Shown here: positions 1 to 12,911 of the stretch, piece by piece
Position numbering within the stretch: position 1 is the first letter of the stretch
How the letters are laid out: each line of letters starts with the position of its first letter
NCBI GenBank assembly: GCA_003550325.1
Contig: QKWP01000200.1
Span: 374,585 to 438,584 of the forward strand
Reading direction: 5' to 3'
Origin: Gigaspora rosea
Lineage: Eukaryota > Glomeromycota > Glomeromycetes > Diversisporales > Gigasporaceae
Length of the DNA stretch: 64,000 bases
Translations under genes and position numbers: made by a program
The notes under the pieces: generated by a model
What the model saw: only the letters and a program-made list of their open reading frames with translations
Databases searched by the model: none
What the model was told of the DNA's origin: nothing

Positions 1-338
1 TTTTTTTTTTTAAATTATTTTTTAATTTTTTTTGGAGTTATAAAAATATTGACGTACATGACCGATTTTGATCAGAGGTGTCCGGAGACTTTCTCTTTTT
101 TTTTTGATGATTGAACTATCGTCACATGACCAAATTTGATTGGCCGATCATGGGGTCGGCATGGCGAGGGGTCAATGCCCAATTTATATTTGTCATGTGA
201 CTAAATTTGATTGGTTAAATATGGGTCTAGGATTAAATTAATTGTCTTAACATAGACCTCTTTGGGGTTTAGGTTATTAGTGTAAACCCCGGGTTTAGGA
301 TAAGACTACCCAAAAATAAATATATAAAAAATGGTTTT
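1..338. other. AT-rich intergenic sequence
   Basis: No coding sequence is visible. Two short direct repeats of a CATGTGACTAAATTTGATTGG-like phrase occur at about 122-145 and 198-222, probably old repeat debris. Confidence 0.5.
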
Positions 339-687
339 ACTAAATCACACCACTGGTACTCAATACCACAATGATCTTTACCAATCAAATTTTTTAAATG
401 CAGTGTAATGTAAAGATTAGATATAATATAAAATTTTTGTTGTTTTGCTAATTTTTTTTAAAAAATATCTTCTAACTTAAATATTATCTGTGGAACCAAC
501 TTTTTTTTTTGAAAAAAAACTCCTTGTGAAATTTTACTATATACTATGCCTCGATCTAACCCTAACTATTAACTCTTACTTGACATTTATCAGCTTTAAC
601 TTTTGTTTATTTTTTTTGTTTATTTTTTGATACTGATCTTCACATTATATGACATACTAGTATTGAACACCAGTAGTTTGATTTAGT
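339..687. mobile_element. Short terminal-inverted-repeat element (MITE-like)
   Basis: The left end reads ACTAAATCACACCACTGGT. The right end, read on the minus strand, is ACTAAATCAAACTACTGGT, and the similarity continues through a CAATAC motif. The interior has no ORF but contains a T-rich core with CCTAACC-type motifs that resembles the core of the element at 2279-2594. No clear target-site duplication was found, so the superfamily is open. Confidence 0.55.
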
Positions 688-1140
688 CCTACTATAAAAA
701 AAAATTAAAAAAAATTTAAAAAAATTAAAAAGTTTAAAATAAAAAAATACATTAAAAAATTAAAAAAATAAATAAATAAAAAAAGCATTAAAAAATCAAA
801 AAAAAACAATGTTAAAAAAAATTAAAAAAGTTTAGAGAAATGCTAAAGAAAAATCTAAAAAAAATATACAAAAAAAAAATTAAAAAAAAATCGAAAAAAA
901 TAAATAATAAAAAAATTTAAAAAAAAATAAAAAAATGATAATAAATTAAAATAATATATTAAGTAAAAAAAAATCAAAATAATTGATTAAAAATAACTTT
1001 AAAAAAATTAAAATTTCAAATCAAAAAATAGAATTTTAAAAATTTAAAAAAAAATAAAAAAATAAAAAATACTCATTAAAAAAATAAAAAATCGTAGAAA
1101 AAAATTAAAAAATATTAAATAAAAAAATTTTAAAAAGGGT
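688..1140. repeat. A-rich low-complexity tract
   Basis: Roughly 450 bases consist almost only of runs of A broken by TT, TTT or single bases (AAAAATTAAAAA patterns). There is no coding potential. Confidence 0.8.
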
Positions 1141-2278
1141 TAATATATATGTACCCAAAGGTACATATATCTGTATTATGTAATTTATAGATTGCTACCA
1201 AAATTTAAGATCAGATATAATTTTACATAATTAGAAAATTTAAACAAAAGTTCGTTTTGACAAAAATCGCTTATTTTGCAAGAAATTGCATACTAAATCA
1301 CCTTCTGTGCATTAATAAAAGATATTTTTAAATGATTTTACTATATAATAGTCTAAACCAAATCTTAACATAATTCTTGCCTAATCCTAACCTTAATAGC
1401 ATTACTATTTTTGTATATAATACCTTGATACTATATAATCAAAATAATGGGTACAAAAAATTTAACTTAATAAAAAAACATTAAAAAAAATGCTAACAAA
1501 ATTAATAATATAGTAACATATGCAAGTGCTAGCATATGCATTATTTAAACATAGTACCAAATATGGTATTGACACTATATTTAATAATGCACATGCTGGC
1601 TCTTAGTATATATATACGTGCAAAACCTGTTTGTTCAAGTTTAAATGCATGAAAATTTTTTTAAAAAGATACTCAATAATAAGCAACCTCTACTATTAGG
1701 CATAAATCTTTGAAAAACTATATAATCTGAAAATAAGCTATCCCTGAGTTTTGGGCTTAAAATCACCAAAAAAAAGGTTGCTTATTTTCAGAAATATTTG
1801 GTAAAAGCTAAAACTAAAAATATCACTAGCAGGCAATATAACAAATGAAGGGGTATCTGAGAAATTAAGTGTAGAGTAAAGTAGACAAATAAACTAGAAA
1901 TAGATTTCATAAAAAAATTGTGTAACTAACTTAAATAAAATTAAATAAAAGTACATCAATAGCATCCTGGATTACCTTTAGGTTTAAAAAAAACAGATCT
2001 AAAATTAAATATTTTAATTAAAAAATATATAGTTAAAATCAATATCTAAAATTTTATTTAAAAAATTTAAATTTATAAAAATTTGCAGGTAAATTTGCTG
2101 TAATACAATTTAAATAATGTGTCTAAAACTAATATTTATATACAATAAGAATTAGTAAATAATTTTTTTAAATTTGTTAATTTTTAGCTTATAAGTAACT
2201 TAAACTTTTTTCTTAAAATTTAAATACCACTATAATATAATTCTTATTTTTAAATATTATCAAAAGATTTTAATAAAA
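1141..2278. other. Non-coding stretch with a 65-bp palindrome
   Basis: No gene is visible. At 1532-1596 an imperfect inverted repeat starts GCATATGCATTATT and ends AATAATGCACATGC, probably a degraded foldback element. The rest is AT-rich unique sequence. Confidence 0.5.
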
Positions 2279-2594
2279 GGTTTATATAATTTAGCACATA
2301 TGCATTGTAACACACCCATTTAATAAACCAATTAGATCATAGGATCAGGTGTAATATGAAATTGAGAAAAAATAGCTATTTTTTTAAAAATCAGCCTGTG
2401 GCTCATAATTTTGCTTATAAAACCATTCTTTGTGCTCTAACAAAAAAAATTCCTTATAAAATTTTACTATAAAACCTCTTTTTTGCCTAACCTTAACTAA
2501 CAAAAAAAATATGTTATTTTGGTTGTTTTGATTTCACATTACACCAAATCATATGAGGTGCACTATAGCGCACATGCACAAAAATATTAAATTC
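2279..2594 (-). mobile_element. MITE with 9-bp TSD (Mutator-type), copy 1
   Basis: This is the same family as 12912-13249, in opposite orientation. Its ends are GGTTTATATAATTTAG on the left and CAAAAATATTAAATTC on the right. Subterminal palindromic motifs follow GCGCATRTGCGYTGTA in degenerate form. Flanks TTAATAAAA (2270-2278) and ATAATAAAA (2595-2603) match at 8 of 9 positions. There is no ORF, so it must have been mobilised in trans. Confidence 0.75.
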
Positions 2595-2703
2595 ATAATA
2601 AAATATTTTAAAATTTAAAAAAATAGATCAAAAGTATAATTAAACAATTTTTTAGGCAATTTGCTGTATTTGCTTACAATTTAAAAGAAAATATTTTTTA
2701 ATA

Positions 2704-2865
2704 CAGTTGGCTCTCTCAGAACCGATCCTATCAAAACTGATAACCTGCCAAAATCGGTTAAAAATCAGTCCACCAGATACCCATTCTATAAGTAATAACT
2801 GATAATCTGCTATTTGCGATACTAAACCCGTCCACTATGCATACCAGTTCTGAGAGAGCTGACTG
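2704..2865. mobile_element. pogo/Tc1-type MITE with TA target
   Basis: 162 bp bounded by TA dinucleotides at 2702-2703 and 2866-2867. The left end is CAGTTGGCTCTCTCAGAAC and the right end on the minus strand is CAGTCAGCTCTCTCAGAAC. TA duplication with CAGT-type ends is typical of the Tc1/mariner-pogo superfamily. It is non-coding. Confidence 0.75.
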
Positions 2866-3171
2866 TATACTGTCTTTCTCCTATATAATCATCTCCTATA
2901 TAATCACATCATAGTAAAAATCTTTATAATCACACCAAAATCTGCAACCATTTTACTAATAAAATTATAAAAAAATACCTTTTATAAACATATCATAATA
3001 AAAACTTTCATACAATCACAAAATTTGCATGATACAACTGTGTGATTATAGAAAAGGAATACAGTAGTAATTAAAAATTAAGCAATTTTGATACTTTGAT
3101 TTATTTTGATAAACAAATTGAATAGTACCAAAATTATTTAATTTTAATTATTAAACTTATAATATAAACTA

Positions 3172-4084
3172 GTGATATAATCCATTCAAAAAAATGCAAC
3201 CCAGATCACCCACGGGTGAACCTGTGGGTCACCTGAGTTAATCAACGGGTCCACTTGCGTACACAGATTACCTGTTTGACCCAGATCAAATATTTAAAAA
3301 ATTCAATATGCGTTAACGAAATTCTTATTTTAGTTGTTACAGCCTTTATTAAAGACCAAACTTACCTATAATTAATAAACAATAACACTTATACATATAA
3401 TTAGCCTACTACTTAAAGTTACATATAATGTCTTAATCTTCTTTTTTTATTGACCATTGTGAGAGTAAAATTTGGACTAGCACAAACTGGTGCTCGATTT
3501 CTATTTTAATTATCATTTTTAATAGTACTTAAAAGAATCAAATGATTAATAGAATCAAAGGATTCGAAAGATTCAATCAATCAAAAAGAATTAATAGATT
3601 AGAAAATTAGTAAAGTTTTATTTTAGTCTGTAATTAAAAGTATATAAGAGCCTTGAACTCACCTCAATAAAAGAAATCAGATAAGAGTTGACAATTCATT
3701 TCGAGTTAGAGTTAAAAACTCAGTAGAGTTCGAAAGCTTTAGAGTTCTATATTGAAAGTAATAACCTTCGAAATTAGAGTAGAAGTGTTATTGTTAGTAA
3801 TTTCCCCAATAGACAACGAATAAACTGTTATTATTAATAAACTGATAACCTCCTGATAAGTGAATTTGTATCAAGGTCCAAATCCCATGACCTCATATTA
3901 GAGTCTCATAATGTATTCTAGAGCTGAATCAGAATTAAAGTTTGCTCTGCTACCTCGAATCCAATGGGTCAACCCACGGGTTGACCCGTTAGATTTACCT
4001 ACCTATTCCACCCAGGTTGCTACAACTCAACCCGGGTCACCCTCCCATGGGTGACCCAGGTTGCTCCAACCCAGGTTACATTAC
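3172..4084. mobile_element. 913-bp inverted-repeat element with 12-bp TSD
   Basis: Perfect 12-bp direct repeats TAATATAAACTA flank it (3160-3171 and 4085-4096). The ends are weak inverted repeats: GTGATATAATCC on the left and, on the minus strand, GTAATGTAACCT on the right. Both subterminal regions are rich in ACCCACGGGT and GGGTGACCC palindromes. The centre (about 3320-3950) is different sequence with a TATATAAG box near 3640 and an AATAAA nearby, so it may be a nested LTR-like insertion. No ORF is visible. Confidence 0.65.
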
Positions 4085-5788
4085 TAATATAAACTATAAT
4101 ACTTACTTGTATCATAATATCTATATTTATTTATATTAATATATTAAAAATTATAGTCAAATCCCTTTAGTAAATATTTTTAAAACTAGACATAAATGTA
4201 TATTTTTAAAAAATATGCAATTATAAAAAAATTCAACTGGCTAATTAGAGCAAAGAATATTTAATAATTAATTTGATTCTTTATAATATATTTTAAAATT
4301 AAAAGTAGATATATATTTAAAAAAAGAGTAAATCTATATATTATTATATATATATCTTTATAAAGAGTATCAATATATATAAATCTCAAAAACTTATACA
4401 AATGTAGAAAGTAAAATACGGTAATAATAAAAACTTTAGTTATATTTAATGCATAATATGCTTATTTTGTAATGAAATTTTATCAATGCTATATTTTACT
4501 TAAACAAAAGTTTTTGTAGCAATATAGGTTTTGTTTCATCAAATTTGGACATTAAGGTAACCTAATTAGGATTGTTAACTTATAGTTATGATTACATAGT
4601 TTTTGTATTACCTTTTTGGTTCTTATTTTGGTTGTACGTGACTGGTTTGTACTATATGAGTCTTTTTTAATTTATGATCAACGTTATCTTTTTTCAAAAT
4701 GTGGAGTGAATTGTTATACGGGAAATATGTCGTTTTATATATTATACCTTATATGCACTGTACGAACGAACGGATCCTGAGTGTAAATGATGTGCTAAAG
4801 TGCTGACTCACGCATTTTGTGTTAAGATATGTGTAAAACATAGCATAATTGCGCTTTGTTTCAGGTTTCTCGACGTTTTACGAGTTGGTGTATTGGATTC
4901 TTGCACCTGCTTTTGAGATATTTGTGGATTTCATTTTTACTGCGTTGGAACTTTTGCAGGTTTGATGAATTGATAATCTACGATCGTCAAAGACACAACG
5001 AAAAGTTGTAACGAAAGCAATAAATGGTGGTTTGATGATCATTTCTATATTGATTTTTAATTTTAATTAGTAAGATAAAAATTGATCTTTTTGCATACAT
5101 ACCAGTTAGTGAACCTGAAATTAAAAAACTTAATTTATAATTACGTAACTATGTTGTAATAAAAAATATTAAAAAATAAATAATTGAAAAATTAAAAATT
5201 AGATGTGAAAAAATTGTGAAAATATGGTGTCCTTTTTTATCGTTTGATTTAATGAATGGTGAATAGTAATTGATATGAGTAATTGAAGAATTAATAATTG
5301 AATGTGAAAAAATTATGTGGAACTTACGATTAAAGCTATATTAAAAAAACTGATATTTGATTCGCGGAATATGATCATTTTTGTCATTCGAATAATTAAA
5401 AAGTTAAATTAAATTGATGAATAATAGATGTATATATATGGAATTTGATTTAAGTGATTGATAAGGTATATGTATAGAATTTGGTTTATGATGCTGACAT
5501 GTGTGTAGATCGTGTGTGTGGATAGAATTGTAATTGCAACCCGTAAAAACTGGGCAAGATTTTGATCGAAACTGAAACAAGTGTGGTTTTTAATTTTATA
5601 ATTATTGATAACCGGAAAGCTTTTGAATTCGGTAAATGACGATATGGCAATATAATAAACATGAAACTCGATAAATACAACTTGCGAATCACAAAAAAAA
5701 AATCTTAAATTTTGTCTTTTTTCGATTAAATTTTTGATTTTTTCAAAAAAAAAAAGTAAAAAAAATACAAAAAATATAATAAATAAAT
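4085..5788. other. Gene-free stretch; left edge of duplication copy A
   Basis: No convincing gene. The part from about 4424 to 4580 is nearly the same as 45150-45310 and marks the left edge of the segmental duplication. The site ATTAGGAT near 4568-4575 is the unfilled version of the insertion site used at 45307-45444 in copy B. Confidence 0.6.
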
Positions 5789-6868
5789 ATGACCTCCATA
5801 TTTGCAGTCGTTTCATTTATAGAGACGGTTCATGGAAACACTTCTTTGAGTGGAATTGCGACGTATAGACATGAATAAGACGAATTTGTACATTACAAAT
5901 TTAAAGCATTTGCCTCTGTTGATAATCAACATATGATCAACAAAATTGAGCGAAATAAGATAATGTTGGTTATTAGTAGATTTATCTTAGAAAATTCTGA
6001 ATTAAACGTGAGTAATAATGGTATATATTTTCAAATATAATATACTACTTTAACCCAAGTAAGCTCATCATAGCATGAATTTCTTTCTAAGTCAAAATGA
6101 ACTACCTAAAAAGAAAAAATTAAATACGCCGGATTAGCCTAATTATTATTTTGATGATTATACTTATTTTTATTTTTATGACAAATTAATCCAATATCTA
6201 AGGTTACTATTCTTCAAGCAATAAAATTAGACTTGAAAATGATTGAAAATGAACCTTCAGTATATGACCTTCCAGTAACTCCGCCGTTTGGGTGTTATTC
6301 GGCTCCATGCAAGTCTTCAGAAATTAATAAGAATAAGCCTTCGCACTTCACTTTAGAACGGAGAGGTTATAACCCTATTACTTCGAACTACTTGATAATA
6401 GAAATTGACTGTGCATTTGATGCTGAAACAACCAGGCATGCCAGTGTACCGAATGCAATCAAGAACAAAGCGATCTTATCTGTTTATGGTGAACTGTATA
6501 AGGGTAACAATATGATGCATATTATTGCATCGGATATTGAATGGAATAATGTGTTCACAGTTAATAAAGCCAGCACTCCGGAACAAGTGACTAATAATAA
6601 GAAGAAGCATAGTCAAGATTTGTTAAATTTCGAAGATAAATATAAAAATAAAAAAGTTGACAAGAAACCAGAGAAAGTACCAGTGGCCGAGTCTACAAAT
6701 AATAAACCGAATTATGAAGAGCCTATGGACAAATTGAATAATAAATCAGAAGACAAAATCGAAGACAAACCTGGCTCAGAATGCGATAAACAACAAAATA
6801 AAACTGAAAAAAATATTAGTTCGAGAGCTGATAAATTAAAATCAGCTTTAAGAAATAATAAAAAATAA
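5789..6868 (+). pseudogene. Unrecognised two-exon gene with one internal stop
   Basis: Exon 1 runs from ATG 5789 to 6007. A GTGAGT donor at 6008 and an AG acceptor at 6201-6202 define a 195-nt intron with phase 0 on both sides. Exon 2 runs from 6203 to the stop at 6868. The reading frame is continuous except for a TAA at codon 30 (5876-5878). Without it the protein would be about 294 residues: a compact ordered N-terminal part with many aromatic residues, then a charged Lys/Asn/Glu-rich tail from about residue 195, ending in a basic segment. I do not recognise the family. The clean flanking frame suggests a recent nonsense mutation, an assembly error or a young pseudogene. If only exon 2 is translated, an ATG at 6239 gives about 209 residues. 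Confidence 0.55.
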
Positions 6869-8452
6869 TACTAATCTGAAATTGATCAAATTGAATGCAT
6901 TATTATGTATAAATCTTATTTTACTTTTTTTTGTTAAAATAAATTTTTAAATATTAAATAAATTTGTTATTTTAGATTCGACTCTTATTGATCGATCAAC
7001 TTTAAATGCGATTAATAACGCAAAAAATTTGATATCAAATTGTTATACCTTGAAAAATAACTCGTGACTACTATAACACAAAAAAATATGTAATAATGAA
7101 TAATCAAGAATAATCAAAACAAATCAAATGCCTAAATAAATAAACAAGCTTTTACCAAAAAAAATAAATGCCTAAATTATTATATCGTACGATTAATGTG
7201 TAAAGTTGCGCAATGCTATCACACGAAACTGAGAATGGATGGATTAGTGGATTGTATTAAAAATTTTAGAAAATTAAGATTTTAACGGTTTATAAATACT
7301 AACTGATAAATTATTTACGTCTTACCTATATATTATAGCATTATGAAATATAATTAATTGATCATAAAATTTAAATGATAATAATTGCGTTTGTTTGACA
7401 TTTATAATTAGGATTTAAACTTATATGAAATTTTTTTAGATTTAAACACTTAATGACGTCTAAAAGTTCGAATTATTCATGTGATGATTAAACGTAGTTC
7501 AAAAAGCATTTCGTGTAATAACAGGGTCGTAAATAGCATTGTTAAATATTATGAATATATATATATATATATTCTAATACTTAGAATAGATCAACTTACA
7601 GATAACCTATATAATATTAAATCAAGTTAGGATCGTGAGAATGATAATTAATTAGTGATTGTAAATCGATTACTCCAAAAAGATCAATGCAAAAATCAAT
7701 AAAATCAACATGACTATTGATGATTGTTATTGTAGTGTTTTGTAAAACACTTATTTTTATTGTATAGTTTGATCGATTTTAAACTATCTTCGATTTTTTT
7801 TTGGAAATCGAATGATATATCAATAAATAAAACTGTTAGTATAGAAATAAAAAAAAAAGGAATCATAATTTATACTTGAAATGCTTAAATAATTCTTTGA
7901 AAGAGAAACTTGTAAACAAATAGCATGTACAGAAATCTGTTTAATTTAAAATGCAAATTGCACCATCGCGTTCCACAATGCATATAAAAACATAACTGAT
8001 CAAAAAAATGTATTTGCTCACGTTATTTTGCTTCGCAGATAAACTTGCATGATGTTGCACTCCTTTCTAATATGTTTCATGCTTAAAGAATTAAATATGC
8101 GTTAAATCGTGAATGCAAAATATGTGTAATAATAATACTTCAAACGCGCATCAAAACATTCGCTAAATAAAAAAAATTTTACCAAAAAAAATCAAACTTC
8201 TAAATATTTACATCACACAATCAGAAATATTTAATTAATTAATAAATTAAATAATAAATAAAACCAGCCGAATGATTGCATCGCATGATCAGAAATATTT
8301 ATATTAATTAATAAATTAAATAATAAACAAAACCAGCTGAATAATACATCGTGTGAACAAATATGATATAAAATTTATAATAAGAGCGGAAATTATTTAA
8401 TCCCAACACGAATCAAGTCAACAAAAAATAAAAAAATAAAAAAATAAAAAAC
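6869..8452. other. Gene-free AT-rich stretch with a 2x ~70-bp repeat
   Basis: No gene is supported. An (AT)n run lies at about 7556-7571. At 8217-8360 a unit containing ATCAGAAATATTTA and ending CCAGCYGAATGATTGCATC is present twice in tandem. Confidence 0.55.
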
Positions 8453-9541
8453 ATGGAATATACCTATGATACTCTGGGAACGTCTTCCTCTGCTTCTAAT
8501 ATATTCGAAGAACCTTGGCAAATCTCTGAAAAACTTCAAAAACTACTAAATGAATTTCAAAATACGATCTTAAATGATCACCCTTCAGTACCTTGTGCTT
8601 ACTGCTCTATATTAATGATGAATCATCAAATAATTTGGATTGATTATAAAGACACTGAAGAATATACATTGCCTATGGTATTTGAAAATGTTGAAATAGT
8701 AACTCGCATAAATAACAGAAACAAAAAAAAAGTTGCTGTATGTTCTTCCTGTAAATCAGAAAAAAATCGTCGATTTCCACTGATTCTCTACTTAGTGCCA
8801 GATAAGATTAATGCTGTACCAATGATTTATTGAAAATATCTGTCTCCTATTTATATGAATTGTACACTAGGTCGTGCTCCTGGTTCCAATACATATACAA
8901 ATTACAGACATCTGCGTGGTCTTATTAAACTCTCTAAAAACAAACATGCTCTTGAATTACATTCAGGCTTAATTGGTGCTTTTTTAAATCAAGAGCCCCC
9001 AAATTGGTTTCATCCAACACTGTTAACTGCAAGCCAATGGTTAAAAAATAACAACCCAATATTTAAAAAATATAATCAAGCTTATATACCAACTCAATTC
9101 TCAACAATAAATACCACACATCAAACTTTTTCTACAGCAAGGCCAACAAATGAATCCTCAAGTTCCGTAAATACTAGTCTACCTTCTTTAGTTGTACTCA
9201 GTAACAATTTTCCAATTGAAGTACATGATGAAGACTACAGATATCAAAGATTAATGGCAGGATTTTTGCAAAACAGCAATAGTCTAGATCTACCAATACC
9301 AAATTATGATCCAGATATTGAACCATTATTATTTCCAGATCTCTTTCCATCTGGCCGTTTCCATTATGAAGACTCTAAAAAACTATTAGATTTCAAACAA
9401 AAAACTGATAGTTATAGTAAATACATTAAACTAAGACTTTTATGTCCTGGTCCAAGATTCAGACTTCACTGGTATTGGCCATATTGGTCATATCTCAATC
9501 TTGAAAAAAAAGAAACTACCAGAATCAAAACAGAATTATAA
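8453..9541 (+). pseudogene. Helitron transposase, N-terminal part
   Basis: One frame starts at ATG 8453 and is interrupted by a TGA at 8831-8833, where the coding sense continues (KYLSPIYMNCTLGR follows). A CxxC...CxxC pattern (CAYC and CSSC) suggests a zinc-binding module near residues 48-104. The second half has the LLFPDLFP...YSKYIKLRLL...PRFR motifs of the Helitron-like N domain. The frame then shifts in an A-run at about 9505, so the block ends early with a stop at 9539. Dead as a gene. Confidence 0.75.
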
Positions 9542-10330
9542 ATCAAAAAAATGTTATTCGTGAATCTCTTCCAACAAAAGCAGATCTAATAAAAGCAAGC
9601 ACCTACAACAATCAACCTATAATAGATGAATTACTTACTACAACTTTACCATCATCTATTCGAACATCAGATGCATTTTTTAAAAAAAACCAGTATAAAA
9701 TGCTTCAAAACTATGGTTACCTCAGTTTTTTTATATAATGACAATGGGTGAAGATAAATGGACACATTTAAAAAAAAATAAAAAAAACACTTGAAATTAC
9801 TCAAAAAAGAGATACTTTACCAACTAATAGAGTATTAAAGAAAAGTGTGGAGGCCCAGGAACAAATTTAAATCCTTGTAAAAAAGGTTTTCCACAACCTT
9901 TATCAAACTATACTTACTGCAATACTAACTCAAAATGATATATCTATAAAAGAACAAAAGAAATTGATCGCTGGATAGTTCCTTATCATCCTGAAACATT
10001 ATTATTATGGCAAGGCCATATAAACTTTCAATATGTTACCACTTTTGGTTTTGGAAAATATGTAACAAAATATGCAACTAAACCTGAACCAACTGAACTC
10101 TTTGATATAATGGAACAAGACAATTACAAAAGACATATTCAAGCAAGAAGACTAGGTTTAATTGAACTTATGATATTACTATTACAATATCCTATAACAA
10201 GATCATAAATTTCTGTGCAATATCTCCCATCAGCACCTTCTGAATTAAGAATTCGTTCAGTGAAACCAATTTATTTGCAAAGGTAACAATTCAAAGTACT
10301 TTTAAATGTGATATTTATCAAATCAAAATA
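9542..10330 (+). pseudogene. Helitron replication-initiator region, fragmented
   Basis: Short coding patches in different frames. About 9541-9738 continues the N domain. About 9840-9940 contains a Cys/Gly-rich GFPQP motif. About 9955-10206 contains WIVPYHPETLLLW, the KYVTKYATK catalytic-tyrosine motif (about 10057-10083) and RRLGLIELM, all typical of Helitron Rep. Several stops and indels separate them. Confidence 0.7.
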
Positions 10331-10368
10331 CAATAAATCTAACTTATACTCTAATTAAACAAAATTAA

Positions 10369-12266
10369 TTAAAAAGAATAAATAATGATAGTGATAGTAA
10401 TGATGATAATTATGATGAAAATGACAAACCATACTATGATGATGCAATTGATAAATACTATGACAGGCCAAAAAATGACATATTTGAAACAATGACCTAT
10501 GCTGACTATTTTAAAAATTATAATATAAAAAATAAAGCTCCAGGTCAAAATTCAAAACTATATTTTACTAAAGATCTAAAAAATCGATTTGTAATTAAAA
10601 GAAAAAAACCAATATTAATAAGATTTACAAATTATAAAATTGAAGATGGTGAACTATATTTTTTTCATCATCTATTAATGAAACTTCCAGTCCGTTCCCA
10701 AGATGAATTGCTTGGAAATTATCCTAATTTTAAAAAAAGATTTGAACAAGAATATCCCACAAGATATCAACAACTTTTAGAACAAGCTTCAAATGACTCA
10801 TTAATTGCCCAGAGTACTATATCAGAAAAATTTAAAAAAGCAATTGAATTGGCACTTGAGAATTTAAACAAAAATGATCTTTGGAATATTATATACAAAC
10901 AGCTAATTTCATTAGAAAAGCCTTTACAAACAACTGAATCAATTCTAACTTTAGATGAAGAACAATATAAAATATATGATATATTATGTAATTCATGGGG
11001 CACTGAATCAGAAAATAGATATCTCTACTTCTTTATGACTGGATCAGCAGGTACTGGAAAATCTTTCATGATACACCAAATAATTAATATGCTTAATACA
11101 AAAAATATTAAATATCTACTACTATCACCTACCGGAGTATCTGCTCTGAGCATAGGAGGTAAAACTATACACTCAGCTCTTAAAATTAGACAATTTGATG
11201 GTCATTATCAAACACTTGCAATGGAAAATGAAACTTCAAAAATTGAACTCTTAGAATTAAAAGCTTTGATAATAGATGAAATCTCAATGGTATCAAGTGA
11301 ACTACTAACCTTTGTAAGCAATATGTTTAGCTCACTATATAGAAACCATAAAGCTTTTGGGGGGATTAGAGTACTCGTAATAGGAGACCTAGCACAACTA
11401 CCACCTATTAATGGTCAACAAGTATTTTTCTCACCAGTATGGAAATTATTTTTTCCTCTTTTTTTAACACAACCAAAATGACAAAAAATGATCTTGAATT
11501 TTATAACCTATTACAAGAACTAAGATTTGGCACCCTTTCTGAAAAATCAATAAATGCAATAAATAAAAAAATATCAAATTCGATGAATCTAGACACTATG
11601 ATAAATTCAACGCATATAGTTGGACTTAGACAAACTGCAAATGAAATTAATTCCTTTATATGCAACAATTTACCACACAGTGATGAAAATACGGACACAA
11701 TTATATCAAAGCCCATAGATATATATGATGGCCAGCTTTTAGATAATAATAAAAATCCTTATAACTTTAAAAACCACACTAACCTCCCAGACGAAATTAT
11801 TCTACAAGGTGCAAGAGTAATGTATCTCAACAACAAACTCTTCGACCATGGAATATGTAATGGTACTATTGGAGTAATAACTAAATTAACAAATCAAGAT
11901 GATATTGAAATCATGTTTCCAGTAAACAACACAATAACAAAAATAAATATTAAAAAAACAACAGCATACTTTACTATTAATGGAATTCCAGCATCCAGAC
12001 ATCAATTTCCTATTCAAAATGCATTTGCATTGACAGTTCACAAAACACAAGGCCTTACATTACCACACACCACTTTGACAATAGATAAAAACATGTTCAC
12101 TACAGGTCAAACATATGTAGCAATGAGCAGAGCACCATCATGGGACTCAATTAATATACTCTCATTTAATCCTGCCGCCATAAAAACGGATGAAAATGTC
12201 CTTGATGAATACAGAAGATTGAACCACGTTAATCAAAATGGCCTAAAAAAATTTAACAATTTCTAA
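10369..12266 (+). pseudogene. PIF1-like DNA helicase of the Helitron, frameshifted
   Basis: The frame is open from 10369 (ATG at 10492). Walker A GSAGTGKS is at 11041-11064, Walker B with DEISMVS at about 11275, and GDLAQLPP at about 11383. A stop at 11479-11481 plus a one-base frameshift moves the sense into the next frame, which continues to 12266 with HKTQGLTLP (about 12040) and YVAMSRA (about 12115). All main superfamily 1B motifs are visible but split between two frames, so no full helicase can be made. Confidence 0.85.
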
Positions 12267-12273
12267 TCAATAT

Positions 12274-12404
<131 letters not shown>

Positions 12405-12902
12405 ATTATATAAGAATTATATGTATTATGTATGTGTATTTATGTGTTTATTTTATGTGTGTATGTGCATATGTGTTACACAAAAAAATTTCTAAAAAAT
12501 TTTATTTTAAACTACCACAAAACCTACCACAGCAAGTTATTACAACTACAACACATAAATACAATCGACGTAACAATAAAATCTAAAAATATCAGATATA
12601 TATAATCTATAAATACACATTCTTAAATTATTTCTAAATATATCAAAAATATCAATATTATGTATCAAATATATTTAAATTAATTAAACCACATGTAATA
12701 ATTTAACTAACACTATAAAACAAATAAATAAACTCTATAAATATTATATCATATACTGAAATATTAAAAAACCCCCAACGCACGCACTCAAAAATACCTT
12801 GTTTTCTTTTTGAAATTAATGAATTACTCGATCAAACTTAATATTACCTAATGCATAAAATTTTTTTACTTATAGAAAATGTTCTCGATAAGGTATATAA
12901 TA
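12405..12902. other. Gene-free stretch; homology to copy B resumes
   Basis: No gene. From about 12805 the sequence matches 45450 onward, so the insertion-rich interval unique to copy A ends here. Confidence 0.6.
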
Positions 12903-12911
12903 TTATTATAT

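Larger units (their letters stand above)
8453..12266 (+). mobile_element. Decayed Helitron (replicase-helicase element)
   Basis: Three consecutive broken coding blocks on one strand resemble, in order, a Helitron N-terminal domain, the replication-initiator region with its KYVTKY tyrosine motif, and a PIF1-like helicase. This order is the hallmark of Helitron transposases, which move by rolling-circle replication. Termini (5' TC, 3' CTRR with hairpin) could not be placed with confidence, so the true element is longer than the limits given. It lies inside the ~8.2 kb present in duplication copy A and absent from copy B. Confidence 0.85.

Noticed and set aside
5409..5816. 135-residue minus-strand frame
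   Set aside because: Low-complexity Phe/Ile-rich sequence that overlaps the start of the spliced plus-strand gene; no domain.
5876..5878. TAA in the 5789-6868 gene as programmed recoding or alternative code
   Set aside because: Other genes here, such as both ATPases, terminate normally and nothing nearby suggests recoding; mutation or error is simpler.
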